Below, piece by piece: positions 1 through 11,806 of a stretch of 64,000 bases of DNA (position 1 is the stretch's first letter; each line of letters begins with the position of its first letter). Made by a program: the position numbers and the translations under genes. The stretch spans positions 1 to 64,000 of the forward strand of contig NMRA01000479.1 of assembly GCA_002633005.1 (NCBI GenBank), given 5' to 3'. A model generated the notes under the pieces. It ran no database searches, had not been told where the DNA came from, and saw only the letters and a program-made list of their open reading frames with translations. This DNA comes from Phoronis australis (Eukaryota; Phoronida; Phoronidae).

Positions 1-4
1 TTCG

Positions 5-38
5 GCGGGGCCTCCTATATTAATATAGGAGGCCCCGC
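5..38. repeat. Perfect 34-bp palindrome
   Basis: Each 17-base arm reads GCGGGGCCTCCTATATT and meets its exact reverse complement with no spacer, so either strand or a transcript could fold into a hairpin. A related copy follows at 55-90. Two adjacent hairpins with GC-rich bases and the same TATATTAATATA centre suggest the end of a foldback or MITE-type element cut by the window edge. No coding potential is seen. Confidence 0.8.
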
Positions 39-54
39 TCTCCGGCCTCCTTTC

Positions 55-90
55 AGCGAGGCCCCCTATATTAATATAGGAGCCTCGCTT
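55..90. repeat. Imperfect palindrome related to 5-38
   Basis: The arms AGCGAGGCCCCCTATATT and AATATAGGAGCCTCGCTT pair around the same TATATTAATATA centre as the first palindrome, with one mismatch and one extra C. It looks like a diverged tandem copy. Confidence 0.7.
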
Positions 91-577
91 TTGAGGTCCG
101 AAATTCAATTTTTTACCTATGTCATTTTAATAATAATAAGTCATTTTAAAAAATAAGCTGTTAGTCACGTTCGAAATACCTGACGATGGTACTGAACGAG
201 AGATTTTCTGTTTGTGGAGTGTTTGGAAGTGATATTTAATTGATCCATTCTCTAATTGCATAGATAACCGGCGAGATAAAGTGCAAGTTGTATAACCAAC
301 ATACTCAGATTTTGACATTGTTTGATATTTTAAAACGCACAAAATTTCTTTTTAAAACCATTTTTGCGCCAACAATAAGTTCTAAAGAAGCGTAAGTTAA
401 TTTATGTATGAATGGAAGTTGATAGTGACATGCATTTCTTAACTTTTGAGGTCATTTTCAGCACATGTTAACGACGTACACAAGTGCTGGAAGCTGTCGC
501 AGAATGGAGTGGCGAAAAAAATGTATGAAGGAAAAAAAATTCCAAATCATTCTGTCGTTCATTATGTGGAACACTAG

Positions 578-745
578 CCATGAAATATTCTGCTTTAGTA
601 CGAGGACGGGAATGCTGGTGTGCAGATGATTTCTTTGGAGAGTCAAAAGTTTCTGATGGGGAATGCAGGAGAGTTTGCCGTGGGAAGTACACTAAGATGT
701 GCAAAGGGAAGTTATCCGGTTATTTAATGCACTCTCAGCGTTCGG
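578..745 (+). CDS. WSC-domain exon (C-terminal half of the domain)
   Basis: The translation carries the second half of a WSC domain, a cysteine-rich extracellular carbohydrate-binding module: ALVRGRECWCADDF, then two further cysteines (ECRRVCRG) and a final CKG before the closing hydrophobic segment. This matches the family pattern of a Cys-x-Cys motif followed by C-x3-C and C-G-G. The exon starts after an acceptor (ACACTAG at 571-577) and ends at donor G|GTATGT. Both boundaries are phase 1, which suits domain shuffling. The first half of the domain would lie upstream, near or beyond the window edge. A second WSC exon in the same orientation and phase lies at 3795-4112, so both may belong to one secreted or membrane protein. 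The final CGG of the family is CKG here. The parent gene cannot be named. Confidence 0.6.
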
Positions 746-1707
746 GTATGTGTAAGTTTACGCAATTAAAAGCTTGTTTTACGTCTTTCCTTTGCGCCAA
801 CACAAAATCTGGTTCTTACGTAAGCGATATATGTTCATACATGTTAGATAGGGGTGTTAATTGATGAAACCATGAAATATAAACCTCAAGTATACCGCGG
901 CAAGATATTGAAATCACAATTCTTTTTTGTATCCACCACGTGCACCAACACTCATTGCAATAAAACATAGATTTTACTCAAGAAAATTTTGTCTGTCAAA
1001 ATGTTTTACTGAGGTAGGCATGGAACTCTGCGAGATGAGTATCGAACAAATCTTTGGAAGGTTTTTTCACTTGGTCAAACCAAATTGCCTTTGAGAGTTG
1101 ATATTCCTAAAAAAATCTAATAGGCAACGCCGAGAACAAAACATATGACATTGTGGACCCTTAATTGCCAATATTTCTAGAACAACACCAGAATATTAAG
1201 ATTACTTGCATTAGAACGTTGCGATAGAACGTTTATTCAAAGTCAACTATCAAGAAATCTAAGCTGTGCCAACCCCTTAAAGTATATAATTTCTAAATGA
1301 AGAAGGATCAGGGAACATGAAATTACATATACCAAATGCAGATAATAACGTTTACTTAGACCATGAAAACCTCATCACGTATACAATCTGACTATCAACA
1401 CCCCTGCACAGTGCACAGATAAGGGAAAATAAGTGCCAACACTGTGGCGGGAAAACATATTTTATGTCCAATGATGCGCATCCAAGGAACACATCTTGAG
1501 AGTACTTACAATTGCGAACAAATAACCAAACAATACATTGATAAATTAATTGGCACAACGAATGATGGTGTCTCCAGTAACATCTCTGTCCCCGAGAAAG
1601 CGAAGAAATTTAGCTGATCATATACAAGCAGATACTGAAGACCCAATGGGTTGACCTTGCTTACAACAACGTCAATGTAACCAAGTGAAGTTTATATTAC
1701 GCTAGGG
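746..1707. other. Non-coding stretch, presumed intron of the WSC gene
   Basis: AT-rich DNA between the first WSC exon and the LINE tail. Short ORFs on both strands have no recognisable motif. No RNA gene or promoter was seen. Confidence 0.5.
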
Positions 1708-1735
1708 TAAAGTAAGTAAGTAAGTAAGTAAGTAA
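1708..1735 (-). repeat. (TAAG)n microsatellite, probable LINE 3' tail
   Basis: Six or so TAAG units are followed by AATATTTTATTATAG. Read on the minus strand this is AATAAAATATTAC then (TTAC)n, the arrangement expected at the 3' end of a non-LTR retrotransposon with a short-repeat tail. The reverse transcriptase at 2.1-3.5 kb has the same orientation and lies upstream of it. Confidence 0.55.
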
Positions 1736-2152
1736 TATTTTATTATAGTGACATGTGTTCAAATGAATTTAAGCAATGAATACGTTACAAACCCAAGGAA
1801 CACCCAGCCCTCCACGGAGCTTATAAGTCACAGTGACTTTAGATACATGATACAAAAAAGAAAAGACAAGTGTACGCGCATTGCAAGAGGACCAGAAAGA
1901 GAAGGGCGAGATAAAAGTGATCATAAATAAATATAATTTTTCCTTACTTCAAAAATATTTTTGATGAAAACTGAAGTTTTCCTAATAACATCTTTCTTCA
2001 TGATTGTAATTAATTTACTTTCACAGCTTTCTGCACGGAATCGTGGATATTTAATCTCAACCTCAAGCAATAGCTGTAGGGTTCCGGTTCTAATTTGAGC
2101 AAGAATTGACTTACTAGGCCGAGTTAAGTCTAGATGCACGTAAGGCTCAACT

Positions 2153-3459
2153 TCAAAGACATTCTTCATCAAAACATGGGGTTCTTAACTTTGATTTCGA
2201 ACGGCTTTCAGACAACCACCTATTACATGCTAAATCATGCAAAATATTCTTACAGTGAGACAGATTAACTGAACGTAAGTCATGAAAACAATCCGAAATC
2301 CCTAATTCTTCAAAAATGCTCAAGACTTCAGAAGACCAATTATTAGTACAAGTAGTGTAGTCCCACCAAAATATTCGGTATCTTAGTCTATCATCCTCGA
2401 AGTTAATAATACGATTCCACATTCTCAAAAGCTCAATTTTCCACCTAACACTGGGAATTCCCACCCCATGTCACCCATAACAGCATGATTAGGGGCGAAT
2501 TTGTGAACGCCCAAGAAAAATCGCGGGGCTCTATTCTGAATGACATTATAATCCTGTAGACTAGAGCCGGCCCAGACTCCTACGCAATAATCTCTTACAG
2601 GCACAACACAAGCATTGAATAATGTAGTGAACGTTCTGTACCTCATATTTTTATTCTTTTTAAATTGATTAATTAAAGCGCCCAAAGCTCTTCCGGCAGA
2701 TTCGGATAGAGTTTGAGCAGTTTCAGAAAACTTCAAATGTTCATTTATAGTTATTCCTAAATATTTATATTTGGGGACATAACCTAGGTCTATACGACCC
2801 AACCAAAATGGATATAAACTACGCGAGACATGCTTGGACCTGAAGTGAATAACATTAGTTTTTAACTGATTGACAATTAGCCTCCATTTAGAGCACCATT
2901 TATCAACTATATTCAATAAATCCTGTAAATTTTCTTCGCTCTCGGCATGTAAAACTATATCATCAGCATAAAACAAAGATGAAACAATATCAGCACCGAC
3001 TATTTTAATTCCTTTGCCAAATCATTTATAAATAGTGCAAAAAGAGTAGGTAATAAAACATCTCCCTGTTTGACCCCAACAAGATGTATGTAACCAGTCC
3101 GTAAAGGTATTATTAATCTTAACACAGGATTGAGTTTTGGCATCAATATTTTTAACTGATTCATAAAATTTTCCAACTATCACAAGATCCAACATTTTAA
3201 AAATTAAACTATTTCTATCTACCCAGTCAAAAGCTTTTTGCATATCAATAAAAGTAGCAAATGTGGATTGTTTGTTATTCAAGCGTATAATCGCGGTCAA
3301 AAGAAAGACGTGATCAACACATGCTCTGTCACGACGAAAGCCATTTTGCTCATCAACAAGGAGCCCGTTTTCTTCCGCGTACTTAACCAGTCTATTGTTC
3401 AATACACTACTATACAACTTGTATACGTTAGACAACAAGCTGATACCTCTCTAACTCAG
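2153..3459 (-). pseudogene. LINE reverse transcriptase, broken
   Basis: The enzyme would copy element RNA into DNA at the insertion site. In order on the minus strand: an RGISLLSNVYKL segment (RT region 1) around 3400-3450, motif A FIDMQKAFDWVD around 3215-3260, then after a frame change the catalytic box FYADDIVLHAES near 2970, followed by the thumb region with YKYLGITINEHLKF and RAPRFFLGVHKFAPN. The last piece continues in another frame to about 2153. A TAG stop stands just before RGISLLS and at least two frameshifts separate the pieces, so the copy is inactive. The WCSKWRLIVN and GVHKFAPNHAVMGDMGW signatures resemble LINE proteins common in marine invertebrates; the exact clade needs a phylogeny. 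Confidence 0.85.
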
Positions 3460-3794
3460 CGGCGGGGGTGTTTTATTTCTATTAAAGTTCTGTTCATGTA
3501 TTTGTTAATTTGTAGCATTAGAAAGATTCTCCAAAATATGACTTCAGTGTTTTGAATACAAGATCTAAACTAAATTGGCGACCAATCGACATCAGGAACA
3601 CACCAACTTACGTGGTACGTGCGATGTAAATCTAGTGCTGATTTTACCCTTGACACCTTGCTTGCTTCAAATCCTCATTTTTTCGGCAACTGAAAACGAT
3701 TATTGGGGAGCGTAAGTGAACAGTAATAATAGGGTAAAATCAGGTTCACTAACGATTTCGTCATTTCTCAATATTTTCTTATGCATTGTTTCAG

Positions 3795-4112
3795 CAAACG
3801 ACATTAATAAAATTGTGGTAGAAGGATGTTACAGCACAGGCACCATTACCCATCCGATCCCTTTACTGAGGCGTGGTACAGAAACGACATTAGGCATTTC
3901 TAAAGAAGACTTAACACCTAACGCCTGTAAGTCTTGGTGTCGAAGTAAAATGATGCCGATCATGGGCTTGGAGAAAGGAATTAAATGTTGGTGTGGAAAC
4001 ATGGTGTCTATCATAACTTCTAACCTTGTTGACAACGAGTTGTGTTCTACACCGTGTGGTGGTAACGGTAAACGTCTTTGCGGAGGAGAATACCACATGT
4101 ACATCATGCAAG
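3795..4112 (+). CDS. WSC-domain exon (complete domain)
   Basis: A 318-bp exon bounded by a strong acceptor (TTTCAG) and donor G|GTAACA, both phase 1, encodes one whole WSC domain of about 95 residues. The order is VEGCYSTG at the start, a TPNACKSWCRSK core, GIKCWCGN (the Cys-x-Cys-Gly hallmark), an NELCSTPCGGNG segment and KRLCGGEYHMYI at the end. All eight expected cysteines are visible. WSC domains bind carbohydrate and occur in secreted and cell-surface animal proteins, often in tandem. The exon at 578-745 carries half of another copy. The ATG at 3716 is not needed as a start because the exon opens by splicing. No transmembrane or catalytic domain could be linked to it. Confidence 0.8.
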
Positions 4113-6079
4113 GTAACAAAGCTTACATTCATGTTTTAATTAGGTAGAATAAACATCAAATCAGGGCCGTAGTAAGCTTAGGGCTGGGTGGAGTATGTCA
4201 GGGATAAAGCCTGCCAACCAGCATAAGATTGGTTGGGTGTGCAATTAATAGGCAATCACCAAGGTGTAATGTTCATAAACCAGTAGTAGTTAGGAATTGG
4301 TGAAAGCCAACTCAAGTGGCAAGTGTTATAATACTGACAGAAATACAATTGTTGACATGTAACTGAATCATTTTGTGAAACCCTGAATTATTAAATGAGT
4401 GTGCCACTCCACAATAAACTGGCAAGTTGTCTATCCTGTTTGCATTCATGTCTCAGATTCTGCTAAAAATTCTGACCTTCTGTAATACTCAGACGTTATG
4501 TTGTCTAAGACTACTGCAAATAAATATAACGACATTGAGTGCAAGGAAAGTATCACAGCTCAAAACTGTTTGTAGGTTTTGTGAACAAAACAGAGCTCTT
4601 CTATCACATCAGTTTTACCGTCTCTTTACGGTTATAGCATCAATTGAAAGAGTCCTTAAAAATCACCAAGGTAATCATGGAAAAGATATTGAACTTAGTA
4701 GAAAAATAAAGAATCGACACTGTCTGTTCCATTGAACAGTGTTGAAAGGAATGTGTATTTGTTGCCAGCGCAATGCATCATTTGTCACACAGAACTCCAC
4801 AACTAAAAGAAAACCTACATGTATCCCAGTTCCAAACACTCACTTACCAAAAGGCCTACTTATTCTTTATTCGAAAAACTGCCATTTATGTTAAAAAATC
4901 TTTTTATGCTAGAGAAAAAGAATTATTTTGCTTGATAAGTTTCCAGTATTAGTCGTCCCAATATCAAAGGTACTAGCAGTAGTATTCACCTACATGTGAA
5001 TGATCAGCATTGGAGTTTTTGTACGTCCAAGCCTGTTTTCCGCCTCTTTATGTACAAACCTGAGTAGTGTTTGGAATTCGAGAACTATAAAAATGCAAAT
5101 ATTGCCATGTTGTGTGATTTATTATCTTGAAAATTCAAATGCTGCTCAGATTTCAATGTCTCACATTTTGGATAGTCTTGAGTTTGAGAAATTTAGGAAT
5201 AATTTTACTCTTCAAATTTTGTGTAATCTAAATCTGGAACCGTTAAAGAAATTTATCTCTACGGTTAATAAGAGGATTTTCAGTTAAACAAATAAGCAAA
5301 CAGGTGCAAAAACTCATGCCTTGCCCTGTTTAAAACGAAGTTGTGTCGTACATTTCTTCTGAATTATATGTAGTGTATACATAAACTAAATAAACTATAA
5401 TGAATATTTAGATTGCTGGCAAGTTTTTTTCCTTTTTTAATTATTGTGAGTGAACCATAGCATCTACTTGTTTTAATGTTAAATTGCACTAAACATTTCA
5501 GCAATGTAATTTTGTGATCTGTATCGTATTCATTTTATTCAAATAAAGAAAATAAGATATAAACCACACTGAAGGGGTCGTGCACTAGGATCACCCCCCT
5601 AGAATTTCACTGACTAAAACGATGGATAAGACGCTACCGCATAAGCCTCAGATACTTGAAAACTACATGTACATGTATGAAGGGCAAATTTCTCCAAAAT
5701 AAATGTTTTTGTACCACGGGAGTCCTTTTTAAGGACGATGATGTCAAAACACGTAAACTTTCTACGATAAGTTAATTGATGTAACAATAGAGCAATTGTC
5801 TCTTACTCCCGTAATTGTTCTGTTAAGATGCAGTCTGACTAAACTGCTGCTAGCGATAACAAATGTAGCACTGTGGCAACTTAAATCTCCAGCCAAGCAC
5901 CAGTAAACGTTAACCTCAATGATATTTGACAGTCCGTTGACATAGAAAATCAACTGGGTATAAAACAACGCCATATGTGTAGGTTTGGCAGTTTTCCAAG
6001 TGGCAAAATATCAACGATTGATGAACAATTCCAACTTACCGTTTCCAAAAATCAACTTCAATTTCCCCATAAAGTGTAC
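4113..6079. other. Gene-poor stretch after the WSC exon
   Basis: AT-rich sequence with several AATAAA-type signals on the plus strand (for example around 5540) and short frames at 4427-4735 and 5000-5287 that match nothing I recognise. Further exons of the WSC gene could be here but none shows domain motifs. Confidence 0.4.
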
Positions 6080-6630
6080 GTTTTTTGTCTGAAGACAAGG
6101 TTTCAATGAAAACTATTTCGGACCAAGTTTTCGGAACGAACATAAGTTTCCATGTCTTAAGTTCTCCAAAACTTAAACTTTAAAAAAATCCTCGAAAAAC
6201 TAAAACTTTGTAATGAAATATCAATTTTGTTTCAAAGACTTTATTCAAAATACTTACGTTTTTGAACAGTGTAAGTTCCAGAAGCTTAAGTTTTTCAAAT
6301 GGTAGATTTCTAAACATTAACTTCCATTGATCTAAATTTTAAAACCTGAAATTTTTCAAGACCATACCTTTAAATAAGACAAGTATTTAGAAAGTATGGA
6401 TTTTAATAAGTTGCAGTAGAGCGGTGTTCTATCAACAATCCATTAACAGTGATTAATTGCAGAAAAAGAAATTTCTTTGCTCAAAACATACTTAAATCCT
6501 TAAAACACCTGGGCGTTAGTGAAACGTAATGAACTTAAAAACCAAAATCTTTTCGAGATTCAATTCATTAAGTTTCGTAAATGCTTTGAAATTAAAACTA
6601 AATCTAGCAAATTATGTGTTTCACTCTATG
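6080..6630. repeat. Left arm of a diverged long inverted repeat
   Basis: This arm pairs in inverted orientation with 12355-12840. The clearest stretch is 6426-6465 against 12541-12580: 37 of 40 bases match, with 25 in a row identical. A second stretch around 6537-6615 aligns with 12380-12480 at roughly 70 percent by eye. The outer part of both arms is dense in AACTTAAGTTTT-like words. The order of blocks is the same in both arms. Confidence 0.7.
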
Positions 6631-7399
6631 ACAATAAGTGTGAATTTAGGGAATTATAGATCATATCTTCTAAAAACAGAGCGTGAAGTTTAGCCTGTAC
6701 AGCCATGCTACACATTTAACTATTCCCCTTGAAGAGAGCGGCACGCTCCCGATGGCTTCAATTATATAGTCCAGTTGAAATTATTTAATTTTTATTATTA
6801 CAATATTGATTAATTATCCACGTTGACCTTAATAGGGTGATTTTTAATCTTCGACAGATCAACTGTGTCTTGAACGGTCAGCCAGAACTGCCGATTATCA
6901 CATTGTATCGTTGGAGCATATCATATAATGCGCTCAATCCTCAGACTTTCCACACATTCAAGCAGCAAAGAAACTAAGTGCCAACCTCGCAGCAGCAACT
7001 ACCCACAGTACACTGCTGGTGTGTTAGTGCCGTGTCCTTTACACAGACACTGGTAGCCACTCAATACATGTATGCCCACTGTAGCAAGTATTTGACACTT
7101 TAATTTCAATTGACAAGTTTTATTCTCAGCAATTTAATATTCATTTCACAATTTGAAAGACAACAAGGCAAACCATCACTACTGGGCTGTTAGAGGCGAT
7201 TGTAGCCATGAACGTCACCAACGCTTTCTTCGCGAAGAATTGTCCTAAAGCCTACAAGCTATGTGGTCACAGTGGCGGATTCCGATTCAGTAATTGATTG
7301 CAGCGATCAATAATACTAATACTAATACAAAAAGCAATCCATGTTCTCTCTTTCATTCAGTTCCATGAGTTATACAGCACACATCACGAATTTTTTTCC

Positions 7400-7543
7400 G
7401 CCCGGTCGGAAATTGGTCGACGACTAGCCGTCGACCGGTCGGCCAATTAGCCGACCGGCAGCCGCCCGCATTGTCGACTCATAAGGCGACTCCCCAGCCG
7501 ACCCTTCAGCCGACCGGCCATCAGCCGACCAGCTGGTCGGCTG
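7400..7543. repeat. GC-rich cluster of GCCGACCGG palindromes
   Basis: Within AT-rich DNA, about 140 bp are packed with AGCCGACC and its complement GGTCGGCT in both orientations. They include CCGGTCGGC/GCCGACCGG arms around a 6-base loop (7435-7458) and a perfect CAGCCGACCAG/CTGGTCGGCTG palindrome (7522-7543). It could be a MITE core, a protein-binding cluster or a structured origin; none can be chosen from sequence alone. Confidence 0.65.
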
Positions 7544-9897
7544 CTATTTTTAGGCTAGAGTAGCAGTTGCGTAATAGGTTGTCAGGCTGATGCCACTTTG
7601 CGTGTCGGCGCATATTCGTCTAAGCACAAGGTCAAATAACTTAACCTAGTTTTACTGTCTCGGTTACATGAGTTCACGTCGGTTGTGTAACACCACTAAT
7701 GCGTTTTCTTTATATTTGATCTTTAATTTGACTCGTGACGTTAACAAGATGTATTAGATTGGTTGCTTCCCGGTCAATACAACGCTGTAGTCATTTTGTA
7801 AACGCAGCTATTTTAACAGTCTTCGCCCGCAATTGATTTTGTTTGCCAAACTGCATCTTTTTGCGTTTTTTAAGTTAGTCACCGGTCTTCTATCACGCGC
7901 TCATGATGATGGATTAGTGAGTGAGTTGTTACATCGCGAAGAGCTCTCACTCCGGGGATTTCATTTTCATAGTATTGACCCTTGGAGTACAGACGCGAAA
8001 TTAACGGTCCAGTATGCCCTAAAACCCACGGACTTCGATGGCTCTAACTTCGAAATCATATTATGGTTACGATTTCCACGAACTAAGACGGTGACATCAC
8101 CACTGCTGAGGCTGCAGGCAATTGTAGCTTTGCGCATTCCGTTTTCATGTATCGGTGACGTTAAAATCCGGGCTAGCAGTTACATGTATACACGTAGTCC
8201 CCTACCAAGCTGGTCGTTCACGTTGTTCCAAAAATAAATATTTTCTGTCAACAACATATTGACAAATTATGCAAAATAAAATAATTGTGAACGGGAAGAT
8301 GTGAATACGTGATGAAGAATTATTCACTACGCGGCATATGTGCGTGAACCTTTGGTAAAGCGGTTGCCGAGGCAAAAATGATAGAAAATACACAAAGGTG
8401 CACTTTTGAGAAGCAAAGCGTCTGGTGATATTGATAGCGTATGATCTTGCCACCTTAGGTAGAATGAGAAGTGGCAACTACAAAATAAAAAATAAATANC
8501 CCCCCCGAGTTTTGCACATTCCAATGAGTCACCACTCGAGATTTGGTTCCATTTCAGTCCTAAAATCGCAGAATAATTCTTCTGTTCTCAGCTGTAAAAA
8601 AATACAATTTTTTGAAACGGTGCTCAGTCTTAAAATAGTTTCCAGCATGAAATGAAATGCCAAGTACACGCAGCGTTGTAAGACAGAGAAGTTGGCGTTT
8701 CCGCATGTCCACAAAAGTGCTTTGAGCTCTGTTTATAATTTTTTTCATTTCGCTTTTCTACACTGACGACTATGGTCAACTCGGTGTTTTAAAAAAGTAC
8801 ACTTTTGAGGGCATTTTCAAAAATAAATGTTTGGATGATGAATTCAGCAAGTCGGTGTCCACGGGCACAATACGGTATCTGCGTAAAGAAAGAGTTGTGT
8901 TTTCAAAACATTCAGAGCATGAGCTCAAGGATTACCTGAGACTGGTATTCTTGTCCAATGAATATATACCACTTGGAATACTGTTACCCCGAAGAAATGT
9001 GCAAAATACGAACGTCATTTACGGAAGGTTGTACTAGAAGTGATTCGTTGCAGTGGAGCAGCCACGGGATAGTAAAAACACTGTGTTGTACACTAGTTAG
9101 CTGAATGGAAAGCTGAAGCTAAAACATCCAGAACACACATTTTCTATTCAGGAATTGAAATCTCTGTAGAATCAAAAACAATTGGCAACCAGGATTCATT
9201 GTGTCAGAAAACTTATCACGCCAGGAGAGAGAGTTGTTTTCAAGCCCGGTGGCTACGTGATCACCCATTATGCAATGGTGACAATCCCGTGTGTACCTAT
9301 ACATTGGCATCTATTGTAAAACGTGGATTAGAAAAAAGAAATTCAACCACATTTCCAAGATAATAGGTCTGTTGTCGGCGAGAGGTTGAACATATAGCCC
9401 TTGTTTATATGTATACATGTAGTACGGACATTATCACTTTGAAAGATCCATGCTTGGGGATGGTGACGTGTTGTTCTGGCGTGAAAGTTACTGACATGGT
9501 AAGTTTTTGAACTTGACTTATTAAATTTTCAGTTCTGCCGTATTTTATTTTGATCCTGAAGTGAAGAATTTTTGGTCCTCACTTGATAAATTATAGGTGC
9601 TGATGTGATAAATTTTCAGCCTTGACGTAGTGAATTTTGGTCTTTATTTACTCTGTGGTCTTCTGTGTGAAAACAATCTCAATGTATTGGATTGTTTTAA
9701 TTCCTGCTTAAGTAAAATTTCTGGTTTTGAGATATTTATTTTTAGTCCTGGAGAGTTTCTCATGTTTTGCTTGGTTTTAATCTTGCATAGAAAAGATATG
9801 TCGTTAAATGTTTCAAATTAGGCCTCCCATAAATATGGGAGAGCAGGCTGTGTACATCGTACTTAACTTCTTATATAAATCTAGGTGATTTAGTAAT

Positions 9898-9940
9898 ACT
9901 ATGAAAAATGAGTAGTTATGACTATGAAAAATGAGTAGTT
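9898..9940. repeat. Short direct repeat, 23-bp period
   Basis: ACTATGAAAAATGAGTAGTT occurs twice, at 9898-9917 and 9921-9940, with 3 bases between. Probably slippage; no function inferred. Confidence 0.8.
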
Positions 9941-11301
9941 CAGGCTTCTTTTGAAATACTGTATCCTTTTTATATGGCTGGTGTAGATGGCTCAGTGTGA
10001 TATTATGTAAGCTTTATTATCCTCTATGGCTTAACAAATTTTGCTGAGATGTTGTCATCATCTAATGGGAGAAGTTGAAAACATTTAGGAAGTGGCGCGT
10101 GTCACGAATGAACTTTTTTCTAAACGACGGCATACGTTTTTTCGTAAAAAAGTCAGATAATTACGCAGGAAGATGACGTCGGATGTTTTTCGCTTAAACG
10201 GCCGTAACGGGTAAGTCTAATGCCAATTGACTTCTAGATTTTGCATGCACACCCGCCGCTCTTGAGCTCATGTTGATACAAGCTTTTCGACGAGGTGACA
10301 AGCGTAACAATCTGGGCTGTGTGAAGTTTCGAGGTCTGTTTGATCTCAATAAGCAGTGGCACCTTGCTGTATTTTGAAAATAGTCTTTATACAACTAGCT
10401 GGCTAGATAGGAATGCTCTAGTTTCGAAAAGATTTTTTACAGCGAAAGTGACAACAATTTCAGAATGATGATGGATGACACTATAAACCGATCACAGTCT
10501 TCCGTTCTCATGCGCCCATGGTCTTAACATCGACGCTTTGTTCAAACCATTGTTTATGCTGTTAAACAATGAAAAGTTCATGAAAGTAATGAGAATTGTA
10601 GTTGATTGCAGTTGCCAACAGTTTCATTATTTGATAAAAATATTAATTAATTTGTCATAGAACTTGAACTAAAAAGTTACAGAATACGATACCTGGTTAG
10701 CCTGAAGTCCAACTTTTGTTAACACATTAAGTTTTGTCATATGCACGGTTTGATCTAGATTGTAATAGCCTGATAGGTGACCATGTACATGTTTTGTATT
10801 CAAGTTGAATGTCGCGAATCCAGGATTAAAACTTCATTCAAAACAGTAAGTGGAAAACTGACCCACTGCAGTGCATGCTTGAAGTAAACTTGCAGACTAG
10901 TCTTGCACTTGAATCCTGGAGAGTGAATGGTTAAATTTTGAGTTTGAAGACTATTTTCTAGGCTCTTTATATAAGTCAGGAAGTTTTACAAATCAGTGGT
11001 CTATAAACAGCACGATAAATATCCAGGAAGTTAAGTTGTGTTATACTTATAGCTTTTAGCCGTCTGTTATTATTTTTTTGTCTTTATTGCAGGGTGTGCC
11101 TTCAACAATCGTTGGATAAGGAAGGCTACCCAGACAACGCAACGTACGCACTTACATGTACGAACTGCACCTCAAGAACCTATGTATTCAGTTATCTGAG
11201 CTCAGAAACGCACGTTTGTAGTCACAAAACATGGATTATTTGCCTGTGAAGCTAAGCGAGCAGATCCAGCTAAAGAAGATTAAGTGGCTTGTGGTCTACC
11301 A

Positions 11302-11806
11302 TAAGGCCCTTTCACATTGACTTAACTCTTGTCTGAGCAGAGCATCGGAGTACACTGCGAAGTTAACTGGACCGTTCTTTCTGTCTTCAGTAGTTAATGA
11401 ACTTCGAAGTAAACAGTAGGTGACGCTGTCGTGATCGAAGGTATCGCAAGGTAGCACTGGACGCTAAGATGTGACAACTTGGGAACATTTACATGTGTTA
11501 ATTGACATCAATTTTATTTTAAATTGATTGGTGATTATTATAGCAAGGTATAAGCAACTATTAGCCATCACACTACTATGCATTTGTTAATGATAACAGT
11601 GGCCCCTGGCAATAACTTCGATAGGACTGAAGTTGACCGTTTATACTGCTTGGCAGCGTTGACGCTAAGCAATTAAATCCACCTGTTTAGTGCGAATTTT
11701 ACTGGCACTGTTAACTTCCTTCCAGGACCAAAGTTTAAGCGTTCATACTGACATGAACTCCCAAAAACGTTGACGCGTCGATGTTAGTAAGTGTGAAAGG
11801 CCCTAT
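11302..11806. mobile_element. MITE-like element with GGCCCTTTCACA ends
   Basis: The left end reads AAGGCCCTTTCACATTGAC and the right end, on the opposite strand, AGGGCCTTTCACACTTAC. Both are flanked by ATA, a possible 3-bp target duplication. About 505 bp with no ORF, so it would be non-autonomous. The superfamily is uncertain; a 3-bp AT-rich duplication would suit PIF/Harbinger. Confidence 0.5.

Larger units (their letters stand above)
1708..3470 (-). mobile_element. Degenerate non-LTR retrotransposon (LINE), CR1/jockey-like
   Basis: A minus-strand reverse transcriptase in several frames (2153-3459) is followed by about 400 bp of presumed 3' UTR and a (TTAC)n tail at 1708-1735. The 5' part (endonuclease domain) is missing, typical of 5' truncation on insertion. 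The 5' boundary is approximate because no target-site duplication was identified. Confidence 0.7.

Noticed and set aside
7833-8237. 134-codon ORF as a gene
   Set aside because: No motif, no homologue recognised and no splice or promoter context; lies inside the inverted-repeat block.
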